From positions 248,001 to 312,000 of the forward strand of contig CAWUHX010000137.1 in the NCBI GenBank assembly GCA_963922205.1: a DNA stretch of 64,000 nt, in the 5' to 3' direction. The position numbers and the translations under genes were made by a program. The notes beneath the pieces are model-generated. The model was not told where the DNA came from and did no database searches. It saw nothing but the letters and a program-made list of their open reading frames with translations. Below, piece after piece: positions 24,301-35,764 of the stretch (the first letter of the stretch is position 1; every line of letters starts with the position of its first letter). Origin of the DNA: Romanomermis culicivorax (lineage: Eukaryota > Nematoda > Enoplea > Mermithida > Mermithidae).

Positions 24301-27300
24301 CGATTTACAATGAACAAATTTAATAAGAGTTATACAGAGTGTATGAACAAAAGAAAATTTGAGAATTCTTAAGCAGTACAAGTATTTTTATCTGTCTGAT
24401 GTTGTTTTTCTTTCTGCTCTTTTGGCTTTGCTTTTTACCTGTTGATTACTTCTTTGTTTAGTTTTTATGTCTTTTTCTCCTTATTTCTTTTTCTTTGCTG
24501 GATTTTCTAACAATTTCTCTCATTTCTTATTCGACTTTCTTTTTTCTTCCATTTTCCTCTTCATTATTTATTTTATTAACTTCTAACAACAAAAAAGCTT
24601 ACTATATTTGTAAAATCAACATTTTATGTGCCAAAAATGGATTTTCAACGAAAAAAGATCATTTTTAGCAAAAAAATGTTTGACTTTTCTCAATTTTTCA
24701 TTCGCGTAATAATTTTTCTGATTTCGATTAAAATTTAGAGTGTACTTTAATCTTTTCAGAGTCAACCTTCTATGGATCCGCCCTCCTGAGGATTCACAAT
24801 TTTGAAGATCGAACTTTTTAAAATCGCTCTTTTCGGGATTCATGTTTTAAAAATTGCTCTTTGGTGGATCTTCTGTACTCAGAGTCGCTGTTTCGAGTTT
24901 CCGACATTTCGAGAAGCGCTTTCCTAAGGATTCCTTTTTTTGAGAGCCGTATTTTTGTGGATCCTCCCTTTTGAAAATTGCTCTTCTGAGTTTTCGCCGG
25001 TTTTGAGGATCGATCTTTTGAAAATTCTCTCTTTTGAGGATCGCTTTTTCATGGATCCCCTATTTTTAGAATTGCTTCCTTTTAAAAATCACTCCTCTGA
25101 TTTTCTCACATTTAAAGATTCACTTTCTTGAGTATCGCTCTTTAGAGGATTCGTCTTCTGAAAATCGCTCTTTTGTAAATCCTCTGTTTTGAGAATTGTT
25201 TTTTTGAGTTTTTGCTTTTCTGAGGATTTAGTTTCTTGAGAATCGTTTTTTGTGGATCCTCTCCTTCGAAAATCGCTCTTCTGAGCTTTTGCCGTTTTTG
25301 AGAACCGATCTTTTGATAAATTACTCTTTTATGAATCGGACTTTCGGGGACTAGGGTCATAAAAATCGCTCTTATGTAGATTGTTTTTTTTCAAATCGTT
25401 TTTTTGTGAATCCGCTCTTTTGAAATTTACTCTTCTGAGCTTTCGCCATTCTCTATAATTGATATTTTGAAGATTCGTCCTTTTGAGACTCGCTTTCTTG
25501 AGGATTCGCATTTTTTAGGTTTGACCTTTTGAAGATTTTCTCTCTTGAATATCCGCCTTTTTGAGAATCACTCTTCTGTGAATCCCATATTTTGAGAATT
25601 GGTTTTTAATCATCTTCTATTTAAAAAATCGCTCCTTTGGGCTTTCACACTTTTAAAAATCGCACTTTTGAAGATTCGCACTCTCGAGAATCGCTCTCTA
25701 AAGGATTAATCTGTTTAAAATTGTTTTTTTTGTGGAATTTCTGTTTAGAGAATCGCTCTCTTGAGGATTCTTTTTTTGAGAATCGCTTTTTTGTGCGTCA
25801 TCTCTTTTGAAAATTACTCTTCTGAACTTTCGCCGTTTTTCGGAACCGATCTTTTGAGAATTCACACTTTAGAGAATCGCTCTTTTGAAGATTACATTTT
25901 TTCAGAACCGCTTCTCTGTGGATCTTCTCTAAAGAAAATAGCTTTTTTTGGAATTCGCTCTTTAGGGGTTAGACCAAATGAGCAATGTTGCCCTTTAGTA
26001 TGATTACTGTAGCCAAAAAATCAACACAAACCTTTCTTGTCCGGCCGTATCCCAAAGCTGCAGGGCTACGACGTTGCCGTCGACGTGCACCATTTTGACG
26101 TGAAAATCGACACCTAGAAGAGAGAAAACAGAAAATAAATGACGTCAGCAAGTTGAAAGTTTCCTTTTTTCGCTACAGTAAACTGTTGCGGGCGTTAAAC
26201 TTCAGTACCTAATGTTGATTGGAGCGAAGGTCTGTAAACGTCTTTGACCAATCGCATTATTAACGAAGATTTTCCGACCCCCGAATCGCCGACCATCACT
26301 ATACGAAAAGTTCTTTCCGGGCCGTTTTTGGGCACCTGAAAAAATTGGGCAATAAATTTTGTACAAATCCGGAGCTTTTTCTAAAAAACCTCCAATGCCC
26401 ACGAATAAATGAAAATTTTCTCCCACTTCATCGATCGTGTATGTACAGGATATTTAGATTGAAAAAATTCATACCGTATTCAGTTGATTTTTCTCTTGAC
26501 CATTGGTAGAAGGTTGAACAGCAATATTTTTCATTGATTGTTGATTTACAATAGTCTATAAATGTAAATCAGCTACTGAAACAATGATAACAAAATGACA
26601 AAAATGCCAAGTACATAACTCATGTTCAAAAGCACATGAAAACTGCAGAAGAGAAATATGTGTAAAATAGGAACATTTTAGATGAAAAAATAGTTCGGCC
26701 GAAGTTTGAAGCCCAGCCCACTAGATTTACATGAGTTGATTGATCCATAAAAAACTGGTTTACTGTAGCACAATTTTGTAATTACTGCTGCTGGGGTCAA
26801 GTCAGCAGATTGCAAAAATATTTGCTTTTTACGGAATGATTTTGAGTTCGTCTGCTTGCTGACGCCATTGATTTTCGCGAAAAATTTTCCATCAGATTGG
26901 CTACAGTAATTTTTTCAGATTTTTCAGTCACATAACTGAAGATTTCTCAAAATTTCTCTAACCGTGATGTTTTCTGTATTCTTGAAAACATGAAAGTTGG
27001 GAAAAATTTTGACGTCAGAAAGACCCACGTCGGGTGGGGGGCTTCTTGCTGACGCCATCCCAGATTTGTAAGTGTGATCAAGTCATGTGAATGTTTGCTG
27101 ACTTTATTGATTTTCGTGCGTGGAATTTTCCGATAAATTGACTGCAGTAATCGGCTCGTTTCCAGATTTCTTTCACTGAAGTGACTTAGAATTGCAATTT
27201 CTAATTTTCAATTTTATCGGAAATTTTGAAAACGATTCCGATTCCAGATTTCTCATTAACTCTTCCATATTCTAAAATAAATCAAATTTGTGGAAAATTT

Positions 27301-30300
27301 TGACACCAGCAACATTCGTGACAATGGCCTTCTGCTGACGTCCCCCACTTATATGTGCAATGAAGTCACAAGTCACGTGACTTTTTTCTAAATACTGATT
27401 TTAGGGCGTCGTGGTGTATCTGAACAATTTGGCTGCGGTCATTTTTCGAATTTTTTCAATCATGTCACCTAAAATTGGAAAAATTTCCTGGAATATCCTG
27501 AAAACGATTCCCATTCACAATTCTTTCTTCAACGTTCATGTCCTTTGTACTCTTGGACACATGAAAGTCATGGAAATTTTGACGTCAGAATGATCCAAAA
27601 GGAGGAATTCTTGCTGACGTCATCCTAATTTATATATGTTATCGAATAGTCATTTTTCGAACTTTTTCGATTATGTGACTGAAAATAAGAATTTCCAATT
27701 TTCTGGAACATCCTGAAAACGATTCCGATTTTCGAATTTTCTTCAACGTTGACGTTTATCTATAGCCCTGGAAAAATTAATGCACGGGAAAGTTCGGACT
27801 TCATGAAAATCCATGCGAAGACTTCTTGCTGACGTCATCCCCAATTCATATGTGTTATCAGGTCATGTGATTTTCTCGCTTAGGTCATTGACTTAGCGTA
27901 AAGTTCTCCACCAAATTAGCCACAGTAATTTTTCGACTTTTCTCAGTCACGTGACCGAAAATTACTAACTTTATCATCGACGTAATTTTTTTGGGCGCTC
28001 GACGTTGCGGCAACGGCGTCGGCTTGATTTTTTGCGCTTTTTGTTCTTATTTTCGTGGAATTTTCGGCGAAAAAATGTCCATTTTCGCAACGGCATTTGG
28101 CACAAACGGCATCGCTTTCGTTTTCGACCGCCGCGTAACAATTCGAACATGTCGGCCTATTGGATAAAACGCCGCTATCTAAAAATTGAGCGTTAAAAAT
28201 TCTGGACGTTTTACGCGAGACTGTGCGTCTCGAAAATTTTCGATTTACGCACCGACGTCGTCGTCCGTGTCGCCGCAGCAGGACGCGCCACCGCCGGATC
28301 GTCGGGCGTTCGACGTTGAGCGATTCGGTTGCGTCGTTAGCGTTCTATGGTAGAGAAAAATCATGTGATTGGATTTATGTAAACATAAATTGAGGATGAC
28401 GTCTGCAAGAAGCTACTTTCGAGAATTCTCGATTCTCGTTCCTGCAAGAATATAGAAAACGTGTTGAATAAAATTTAGGAATCGGAGTCGTTTCTGAAAT
28501 GTTCTAGGAAACAAAGAATTATAGAATTCCTGACCATCCACTGCCCCATGTATTACCATACTTTTGTAAAAATTTCAATTTTCCACTAAAGTTTTGGGAT
28601 CTTTTGTCACACTTCCGCCACCAAGAAAAATCAGCTTTTCACAACCGACATTTAAATCCAATGGTCAGGAATTGGAGAGAAATTTCGATTCCCAAAAAAT
28701 TTATCGGTTCATTACCGCCACCAAGAATTTGGAATCTTTATTTAATTCTTATAATAGAACGTTCCAGTTTCAGGCAGACGTGCACGGCAAGAATTTTCCG
28801 GAGGGTAGGGTCCTTGGACTTTTTATCCAGTGGGGTAGGGGAGTGGCCGAGCAAAAAAACAAAAAAAAGTTCTGAAAGCTTGTTTTTCATACAAAATATG
28901 CACAAAAGTCATAAAAAAAAGCTGTCTTGGAAAAAGTTCAGGGACAGGTGTTTGACAATTTTTTTGGGACAGGGAGGGGTGACCAGGGTCTCAGGTAAGA
29001 GGGCTTACCCCATACCCCCTATGCGCATATATGGTGTCAGGTAATACTCCATGAATCAACAGTTTTTAGATGCGATCTTATGCGTAATATTGGCCCGAGA
29101 TCGGTAGGACCATAAAATTTGGGGATACTGTTATTTGGCCCAAAACTGCATAACGTGAAAAATCAGTTCAGCAACCAAGTTTTGTGCATTGCTACATAAA
29201 AACAGTGGGCAATTCAAATTCACATCCCCGCGGAAAAATCAACTTTTTCAAACATTGGGATCTTTAACTTTTGTAGAAAGTTTTGGGATCAAGCCTCGCT
29301 GTCTCACTTCCGCCACTACATAAGGTGATCGAATTGCATAACCCTGTGGAAAATTTAAGGGTCAATATGAACTGAATTAAAATAATCAAAAATTCATTCC
29401 TGTTACCCGATCACTTCCGCCACCACATATTTAAGCGAGCAAAAAATACTGAAAATCGGGTGTTACCGAAAAAACGAAAAGTCCAAATTTTCCACTCACG
29501 GATTCGAAACAGGGTGTCTGTAACTTGCGAACGATTCGCCGTCCGACGAAGCGTAATCCGACGGCATGGGCAACGGCGACGAAGATCTCTGCGCCAAAAA
29601 GAAAAATTCCGAGAAAAAGAGATTAGCGAGCAAAATGCCAAATTTACCACGTTTTTCGGCGGAAAAAGCAAGCCGCGCGATTCCAAAGCGACCAAAAGAT
29701 TGTCGTTTGCGTCGTAGAGAACTTTGTTGACGTCCCTGAAAAAAATTGACGCTGCAACATTTTTTAGAGATCTAAAATCTTAGGAGGAAAATTATATGAT
29801 TATTCTGATTTTCCAGAAAATTCCGAAAGATTATGATTATAACCTGAAAAATCAGCGCATGACAACGAAAATAATATTTTTGAATAGAACTCAATTAAAT
29901 CTATCGATTGGTACCCATATTTCGACCCAGAAATTTATCTTCAGAGTGATAATTCGAATTTCTTACTGTAGAATTTGCATCTGTTTTTCGTAATGACGTT
30001 TTTCGGCGTCTAAATCTTGCGTCGACGTCAATTCTAAATCTAAATTTAGACATTTTTGTTCATATTCCCGCCTTAATTTCGCTAAATAGGATCGAACGAC
30101 GGCTAATTCGGTATTTTTTTTCGACTAAAGTCGTTTTGAGTTGGCGATTTTCTTTTTTCATATCCTAGAAAACTTTCTAAAATAGATCGAAAGTTGATTC
30201 AATATCATCTTGAAACTTGTAAGATCTTTGCCAAATTTTTAAACGTGAAAAAGTAAGGAAAATGTCACTCTTAAGACAGATGAATAAGTACAATTTTTGA

Positions 30301-32194
30301 AATTTGATAATCATCCTTGCTTACTGTATTTGTTACCTGAATTTTAGCTTTCGTCTCCGAAACTGCGTTCGAATTTTCGTCGTCGTTCGATCGAATATCG
30401 ACGATTTTTTGCAAATAATTCATCTTGTCTCTCAAATCGTGCATTTCCGTTTCGTATTCTTGCCTCAACGTTTCTTTTTCGTTTTCAAATTTTTCTTTTT
30501 CCTGCAAAGAAAATTGTTAGAACGAAAATTGTGGATTCCTCAACGAGAAAATATTATAGAACTTCTTTTCTAATACGTTCTCTAATTAGAATCAATTGTT
30601 GCTCCAAGTCATTTTCGATGTCGAGCATTTGTTTAGCGTGCGATTCTTTTTCTCTGTAAAGAATAAATCTATGAAATTCTAAAAGTTCTATAAAATTTTG
30701 GAAATTCTTCAATATTCTTAAATTTTCTAGCATTTTAAGAATTCTTCAAACTTAATAAGATTAAAATCTTTAAAAATTCTATAAACTTTTAAAATTCGTT
30801 TTTACATTCTAAAAAGTGTTCGAGACTTACAAAATTTAAGAATTTTTAGAAAGTCCAAGGCTGAATTGAAACTCTCAAACATTCTGAAAACTTTGGAATA
30901 TTTAAAATTCACAAAAATTGTACAGAGTCTTTAAAATTCTAAGATTTTTCAAGATTCTAAAAGTTCCGAAAAATTTTAAACATCATCCAAAGTCGTCAAA
31001 ATTTCTAAAATTTTTCAAATTCATAAAAATATTCTAAATGTTGTGTGAAATTTGTAAATTCCTTCAAATTCTAAAATTACTCTGAAATTCAAAAGTTTCC
31101 CAAAATTCTCAGAATTCAGCAGGCATTTTAAACCACAAACCTCTGATGAATATTAAACATTTTATCGCTCATATCCTTATAATTTTTAATTTCGCGACAA
31201 AAATTGGCGATCATTTTTTCAAAATCATTCAACAAGTGAGTTTCGGCGCCGAATTTTTGTAAATCTTCGTAAATCTCGAATATAATATCTTGCCTGAAAC
31301 AAAAAATAACAACAATAAATTTGAAACAAAGTAATAAGCAAGATATATACGGAATCAAGAATAATGCAAACTTTTTCGTTATATAGTATTTTACTATAAA
31401 ATTATGATTCCGGCAGATAACAGTTACTTTAAATACGCTATTTCACCGTTTTTGTAATGTTCAATAATTACCGTTATGATTTTTCAAACACAACTTGATG
31501 AAAACTTCAGCTACAGTAATGAAATTAGCATCATTCGATAGAACTTTTAATCATCTATCGATTGACACCCAACATGAAGCATTTTGAGTCGAAAAATCTC
31601 GCTCACTCACTAGAATATTGAATAAATATTATGCAAATTTTACTGTTCTTTCGAAATTAGAGCGAAATCGGCGCCCAAATCTTCCACCGTCAATCGAAAA
31701 TACAAACTTTCCGTTATATTCGTTGATTTTCTAATCATCATTCTTTTATTTTTGTTATTCTTTCTATTTTCGTCGTTGTTATTATTTTCGTCTTTATTAT
31801 TTTCAATTTTTTTGACGCTCGACGAATCGTCGAAATTTCCCATCGTCAACGAAGCCAAGGCGGCGCTACTTCGCCGTCGTAAATTGTGTAGAAAATTTCC
31901 TACCGTAGCGGCGGCGGCCGGCGGCGGCGATTTCGGTTCGACGATCGTCGTCGACGACGGCGATTCTTCGACGGCGACGTCGGCGTCAGCGTTTCCAAAG
32001 TTGAAAAATTGCGATAAAAAATCGTTTTTATAAACTCGTCCGTCTCGATCGTTGTCTAATTTGTCGAAAATTAGACACAATTGATCTTTAGGGATTTGGT
32101 GACCGAAATTTCTAGACAAATCGTCCCATTCTATATAGCCGCGTCGTTGTTGATCGCAATCGTCGAAAATTTGAGCGATTTCGTCGCGATTCAT
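21359..32194 (-). CDS. RASEF: RASEF/Rab45-type EF-hand, coiled-coil Rab GTPase (15 exons, C-terminal exon not found)
   Basis: Exons in gene order: 32194-31644, 31293-31141, 30653-30563, 30501-30337, 30164-29967, 29735-29648, 29588-29500, 28344-28253, 28178-27970, 26555-26475, 26335-26209, 26113-26032, 23301-23187, 21610-21497, 21435-21359. ATG at 32194-32192 was chosen because the slightly longer frame starts only at TTG. Two EF-hands (loops about 14-25 and 47-58; the second is canonical, [12 protein letters not shown]) precede an acidic/Asn-rich linker and Glu/Lys-rich coiled coil (about 185-390). Then come a Ser-rich stretch, a Cys cluster near 486-506, and the GTPase with [41 protein letters not shown] and ETSSK. 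Family members are GTP-binding switches in vesicle traffic that sense calcium. Phases fit at every border except one base in exon 5. About 743 residues are recovered; the prenylated tail is missing. Confidence 0.85.
21715..22800. repeat. Palindromic satellite ATGTTATAACAT in a RASEF intron
   Basis: About 1.1 kb of degenerate tandem units of roughly 15-20 bp, each centred on the self-complementary core TGTTATAACA with a variable G-rich or A-rich spacer. It fills most of the intron between the exons at 23187 and 21610. The array is interrupted near 22190-22310 and 22360-22480. Confidence 0.9.
23031..23084. mobile_element. 54-bp near-perfect foldback with TTA flanks
   Basis: Including one base on each side, 23030-23053 pairs exactly with 23062-23085 (24 bp), leaving an 8-base loop with GGTACC. 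The repeat proper, from AGGCCCTGTCATAC to its complement, is flanked by TTA on both sides (23028-23030, 23085-23087). A 3-bp TTA duplication and GGCCCTGT-type ends fit a minimal PIF/Harbinger-like foldback element. It lies in a RASEF intron about 115 bp upstream of an acceptor-side repeat-free stretch. Confidence 0.65.
24770..25975. repeat. Minisatellite of TTTTGAGAATCGCTC-type units in a RASEF intron
   Basis: About 1.2 kb of diverged units of roughly 25-28 bp (cores such as TTTTGAGAATCGCTC, TTTTGAGGATTCGC and GTGGATCCTC). It lies between the exons at 26032 and 23301. The same core in inverse orientation (GAGCGATTCTCAAAA) forms the ends of the elements at 33.57, 35.77 and 41.12 kb, so the array may have grown from a transposon end. 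Confidence 0.8.
26820..27960. repeat. Diverged long tandem repeat with TTGCTGACGTCATCC in a RASEF intron
   Basis: Five units of about 190-290 bp. Each contains TTGCTGACG(T/C)C(A)TCC, then a TCATGTGA-like word, then ATTGATTTTCG, and later ACAGTAAT and GAAAACGATTCC. The anchor word lies near 26855, 27047, 27333, 27613 and 27833. Confidence 0.6.
28775..29033. mobile_element. hAT-like MITE, family C, copy C1
   Basis: Starts CAGACGTGCACGGCAAG and ends GCATATATG. Flanks GTTTCAGG and GTGTCAGG match at 7 of 8. It lies in the RASEF intron between exons 28344 and 29500. The small open frames here belong to the element. Confidence 0.72.
30670..31125. repeat. Low-complexity AATTCTAAAA repeats in a RASEF intron
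   Basis: The words ATTCTAAAA, AAAATTCT and CTTCAAA repeat irregularly across the intron between exons 31141 and 30653. The style is the same as in the SMYD4 intron at 39.0-40.3 kb. Confidence 0.6.
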
Positions 32195-32521
32195 ATTATA
32201 TGTATTCAAAATTTGATATTTAACCGCCGTAAAAAAGATTAAATGATGAGTAAGTATTATGAGAATGTCTTACTGTAGTCAGAAAATTTTATGTTGGGAG
32301 GGAAAATTGATCATTCATTCGAATACAGTAAAAAATCAACAGAAAGTTCATATAAATTTCCACTTGAATATTTTTACCCTAAAATCGCTATATGGACTTC
32401 ATTGTACACAGTTTCATCAGAAATTAACAACGATGGTCATTTCAAAATAAAACTTTTATCTTTACAGTAAAAACTCAATTAATTATCGTTATTGTATTCG
32501 CTGATCGATTTCACTTAAAAC
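32195..32521. promoter_or_regulatory. Upstream region of the RASEF-type gene
   Basis: The 327 bp between the ATG and a MITE insertion hold no recognisable core promoter. An upstream non-coding exon or a trans-splice acceptor cannot be excluded; none is clear. Confidence 0.3.
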
Positions 32522-32928
32522 CATATATACATGTAATTGGGGCGAAGTGCTATAGGACCCGCCAGAAATTTTCGGCCATATGGCTAGCCATTGGGCGACC
32601 CCCCCAGGATTTTCCAATCCTATGGCTAGCCATATGGTAGCCCTAGGGACCCCCATAGTTTTAGTCGAAGAAATACTGGAAAATGTCAATTTTTTGATCA
32701 AAAACGTCAATTTTCTCAGCTTTTCGCGCCATAAATACATTTTTCATTGTTTTTAGACAAAAATTACTATTTTTTAAACCGTTTTTCGTACTTTTTTGGT
32801 GAAAAAATTGAATTTTTCCAACTTCAGAGACACCTCCGCCAAAATTTTGGGTAATTAGTGCCCCCGCCCCGGCCCCAAAAAAGTCATCGGACCCCCACCC
32901 CGGACCTCGGGGACCTGTTACATGTATG
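32522..32928. mobile_element. hAT-like MITE, family B, copy B1
   Basis: Ends are CATATATACATGTAATTGG and CCTGTTACATGTATG. Flanks CTTAAAAC and CTTAAAAT match at 7 of 8. The interior has the family hallmarks ATGGCTAGCCATTGGGCGACC and a GGCCCCAAAAAAG tract. It lies about 330 bp upstream of the RASEF start codon. Confidence 0.78.
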
Positions 32929-33565
32929 CTTAAAATGCCACAGAAGTTGGACGATAGCAAATTCTGAAATTGATCATCATGAACATTGTCAATCAGGTTA
33001 CAGTAAGAATTTACAAAAAACAGCGGATTGCACGCACTGAAAAATGATCAGCAAGTACAGTTTTCGAGTACAGAACACAAAATAAGCTTATAATTACAGT
33101 AAACCCCCTTGAGGATTAGTTCTTGTTGACAATTTTCCTGCATATTGTAGGGCATGATTTACATAATTAATTACAGTAAGCTTGAACTTTGAGGATAGAC
33201 GATCCTTTGAGCAGACTCCGTTTTATATGATATCAAGACGCTAAAAAACCTACTAATGACGAAGATTTTAAAAATGCATAACTAATTAATTTATTCCGAT
33301 TCCGTCATCATTAAAACTACGTAGAATAAATTGTTCACTGAGGAAAAAAGTAGTTTCTAGAAACCTAAATTTTCCGAGCCATAGTCATCTCATTATCGAT
33401 TCGATGTAGGAAAAAATCAACCCAATAAGAATCACAATCTGGGTCTCAGGTCAGCCACTGGATTTACAAAAGCTTTTTTGCTCAGTTGCTGAAACGCGAC
33501 TGATCTACAGTCTATTTTTATAAATTAAGAAGTGAAGAAAATAAGTACTGTGTTGGAAAGCATGT
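32929..33565. other. Spacer, nothing recognised
   Basis: AT-rich, with scattered TACAGTAA words and no open frame of interest. Confidence 0.35.
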
Positions 33566-34960
33566 CCACAATACAGCGAAACACACAACAGCGAAACTCA
33601 AAATAGCGAGACTCAAAACAGCGATTCTTAAAACAGCGAAGTATCAAAACAGCGATTCTCAAAAGAGCGACGTCTCAAAATAGCGATTCTCAAAAGAGCG
33701 AATCTCAATGCAGCGAATAGTAATAGAAAGTTCTATGCATTAGAGTAAATGCACACATCATCTAAGATTCACATGCTTTTGTGCTGCAGTTGCGGTAGGT
33801 ATGCAGGAACGGACCATTTCAAAATGCCAAAAAATATCTGTCGGGAAAACATTTCGGCAAAACGTTTGAAAGAAAACAAAAACAAAAAATTATCATAAGG
33901 ATTCCCGATTAAAATTGTTTTGTATGGAGCTTAATTGAAAAACATGAAATTAATGAAATAAATAAAACAAAATGAAATAAGTAAATAAAATGAAATGAAT
34001 AAAATAATTAAGCAATAAAGGAAAAACGAAAAACAAATAATAAAGAAACGAAAAGTAAAATAATTTAGTAAAAAGTAGGTAGAAAAATAGAACAAAATTA
34101 AAGCTGAAAAAATCAAACAAAAATATCAAGAAGTGGATCAAAATAAGAAGAATATAAAAGGGAATAAGTCAGTAAAGGAAAAAAGAAACAAAAAACATGC
34201 ACGTAGATATGTTAATAATAGACAAACCAGAATAAAGAGCTGTAATGTCGTTAAAAACACATCCTATAAACATACATGTAACGGAGCTCCGAGGTCTGGG
34301 GGGGGGGGGGTTCGAGCACTTTTTTGGGGCCGGGGGTCAGTAATTCCCAAAATTTTGGGGGGAGGGGCCCTTGAAGGAAAAAAATTCGATTTTTTTTCAT
34401 GAAAAATGTCCGAAAAACGGTTTAAAAAGTAGTAATTTTTGTCTAAAAAATGATAAATTATGTACTTATGGCATGAAGCGCTGAGAAAATTGACGTTTTT
34501 GACCATTTTTTGTTCAAAAATTGACATTTTTCATGAAAAAAATGACATTTTTCAGTATTTTTCCGACTAAAACTATGGGGGTCCCTAGGGCTAACATATG
34601 GCTAGCTATAGGATTGGAAAATCCTGGGGAGGGAGTCGCCCAATGGCTAGCCATATGGTCGACGATTTCTGGGGGGGGGTTCCCATAGCACTTCCCCCCC
34701 AATTACATGTATGCCTATAAAGCCATAACGTCAGAAATCTGGCGATTGATGCCAAAATTTGTGACAACCAGCATCCACCAGATATGGAGGACCAAATAGG
34801 CCATGCGCCAAATCGTCTAGCCCGCCAAATCTCAATTCTTCCATTCTAAAGATAACTTATTTGAAAATTCGCCATCTTGAGAATCCGTTCTGAGACTTGC
34901 TGTTTTGAGACCTTGTGTGTTCCGCTGAATAGGCCTGAAACCTATTGGAAATGTTTTAAA
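33566..34960. mobile_element. TIR element with AGCGATTCTCAAAA terminal arrays, copy F1 (interrupted by B2)
   Basis: The left end is a tandem array of ACAGCGAAACTCAAAA / AGCGATTCTCAAAAG units (33585-33718). The right end is a shorter inverted array (34855-34925) ending GCTGAATAGG. Internal landmarks shared with the copies at 35.77 and 41.12 kb are TGCGGTAGGTATG, AATATAAAAGGGAATAAGTC and CACCAGAT..GGAGGACCAAATAGGCCATGCG. A family-B MITE has inserted at 34271-34713. No protein-coding capacity is seen. Confidence 0.7.
34271..34713. mobile_element. hAT-like MITE, family B, copy B2, with perfect 8-bp duplication
   Basis: Ends are CATACATGTAA and TTACATGTATG. The perfect target duplication CCTATAAA lies at 34263-34270 and 34714-34721. 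The copy at 35.77 kb has the uninterrupted site (GCTATAGAGCC region), which confirms insertion into an existing element. Confidence 0.88.
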
Positions 34961-35764
34961 CGAACCTCTTACTGTAGAATTTCAGCGATTTTTCGAGGGT
35001 TTCCTCAGAAAATTACAAGCATGCTTTTTCGTTTTCAGCAGATTTCAGAGAAAAACCAAATTCTACCAGCGAAAACCTGAAATAAAGATTCTATACAAAA
35101 AGCTTCGAGAATATAATATCGTCCCACTTTACCGACACGATGATTATGCTAAAAGCTTACACAGTTCACATACAAACTAACGACACCATTCAATGGTAAT
35201 ATAATCCAAATCTTTTGGCTTTTTGTATACAATAATCTCTTACACATACAATAGGAGCGGTAATGGGTAATACGAAACTGTGTATTTGTGTACCTATGCT
35301 AACTACATAGTGGATTTTTATGGAGATGGTCCGTTGAAGAAATTTTTACACAACGTGAAGTATACATAGCAGATCATTAGCATGACAAAAATCGCTATCC
35401 TTGACGTCATGGGAGTTGTAAAAAAGCATGTATTTTGCTTGCCAGCAGTGGAAAAAGTGCCTGGTGCTCCAAGATCCAGGGTACAAAAATTGGCTGTGTA
35501 TGTGTATACATATCTTACCCACCTGGCGAAAAGAAAAATGCCAACGGGGTGTCTCTCGAAGGGCGAAAGAAAAAAGATTCATTTTTTAGAATTACTTCCA
35601 TCAGGATCTGACTGCTAACTGTTAGCTCATAGGATTGGCATATCAAGTATGACAAAAGAATTGATAATGATTCTCATAGAAGAAACATAAATTTGAACGG
35701 GATCAGAGGTTTACTGTTAGACGCGTGCCACAATTTTTCGTAAAACTTAGGTATCGAATACAGG
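34961..35764. other. Spacer, no gene recognised
   Basis: Overlapping open frames on both strands at 35346-35618 are not recognisable. Confidence 0.35.

Noticed and set aside
28594..29044. Two overlapping plus-strand open frames of 93 and 146 codons
   Set aside because: They run through MITE C1 and across intron DNA of the minus-strand GTPase gene; the sequence repeats at 40.6, 41.7 and 51.7 kb.
31752..32033. 93-codon plus-strand open frame
   Set aside because: It is the antisense shadow of RASEF exon 1, whose minus-strand frame encodes EF-hands.
33585..33718. Regular short repeats considered as a CRISPR-like array
   Set aside because: Units are contiguous and diverged with no unique spacers, and the setting is a eukaryotic transposon end.
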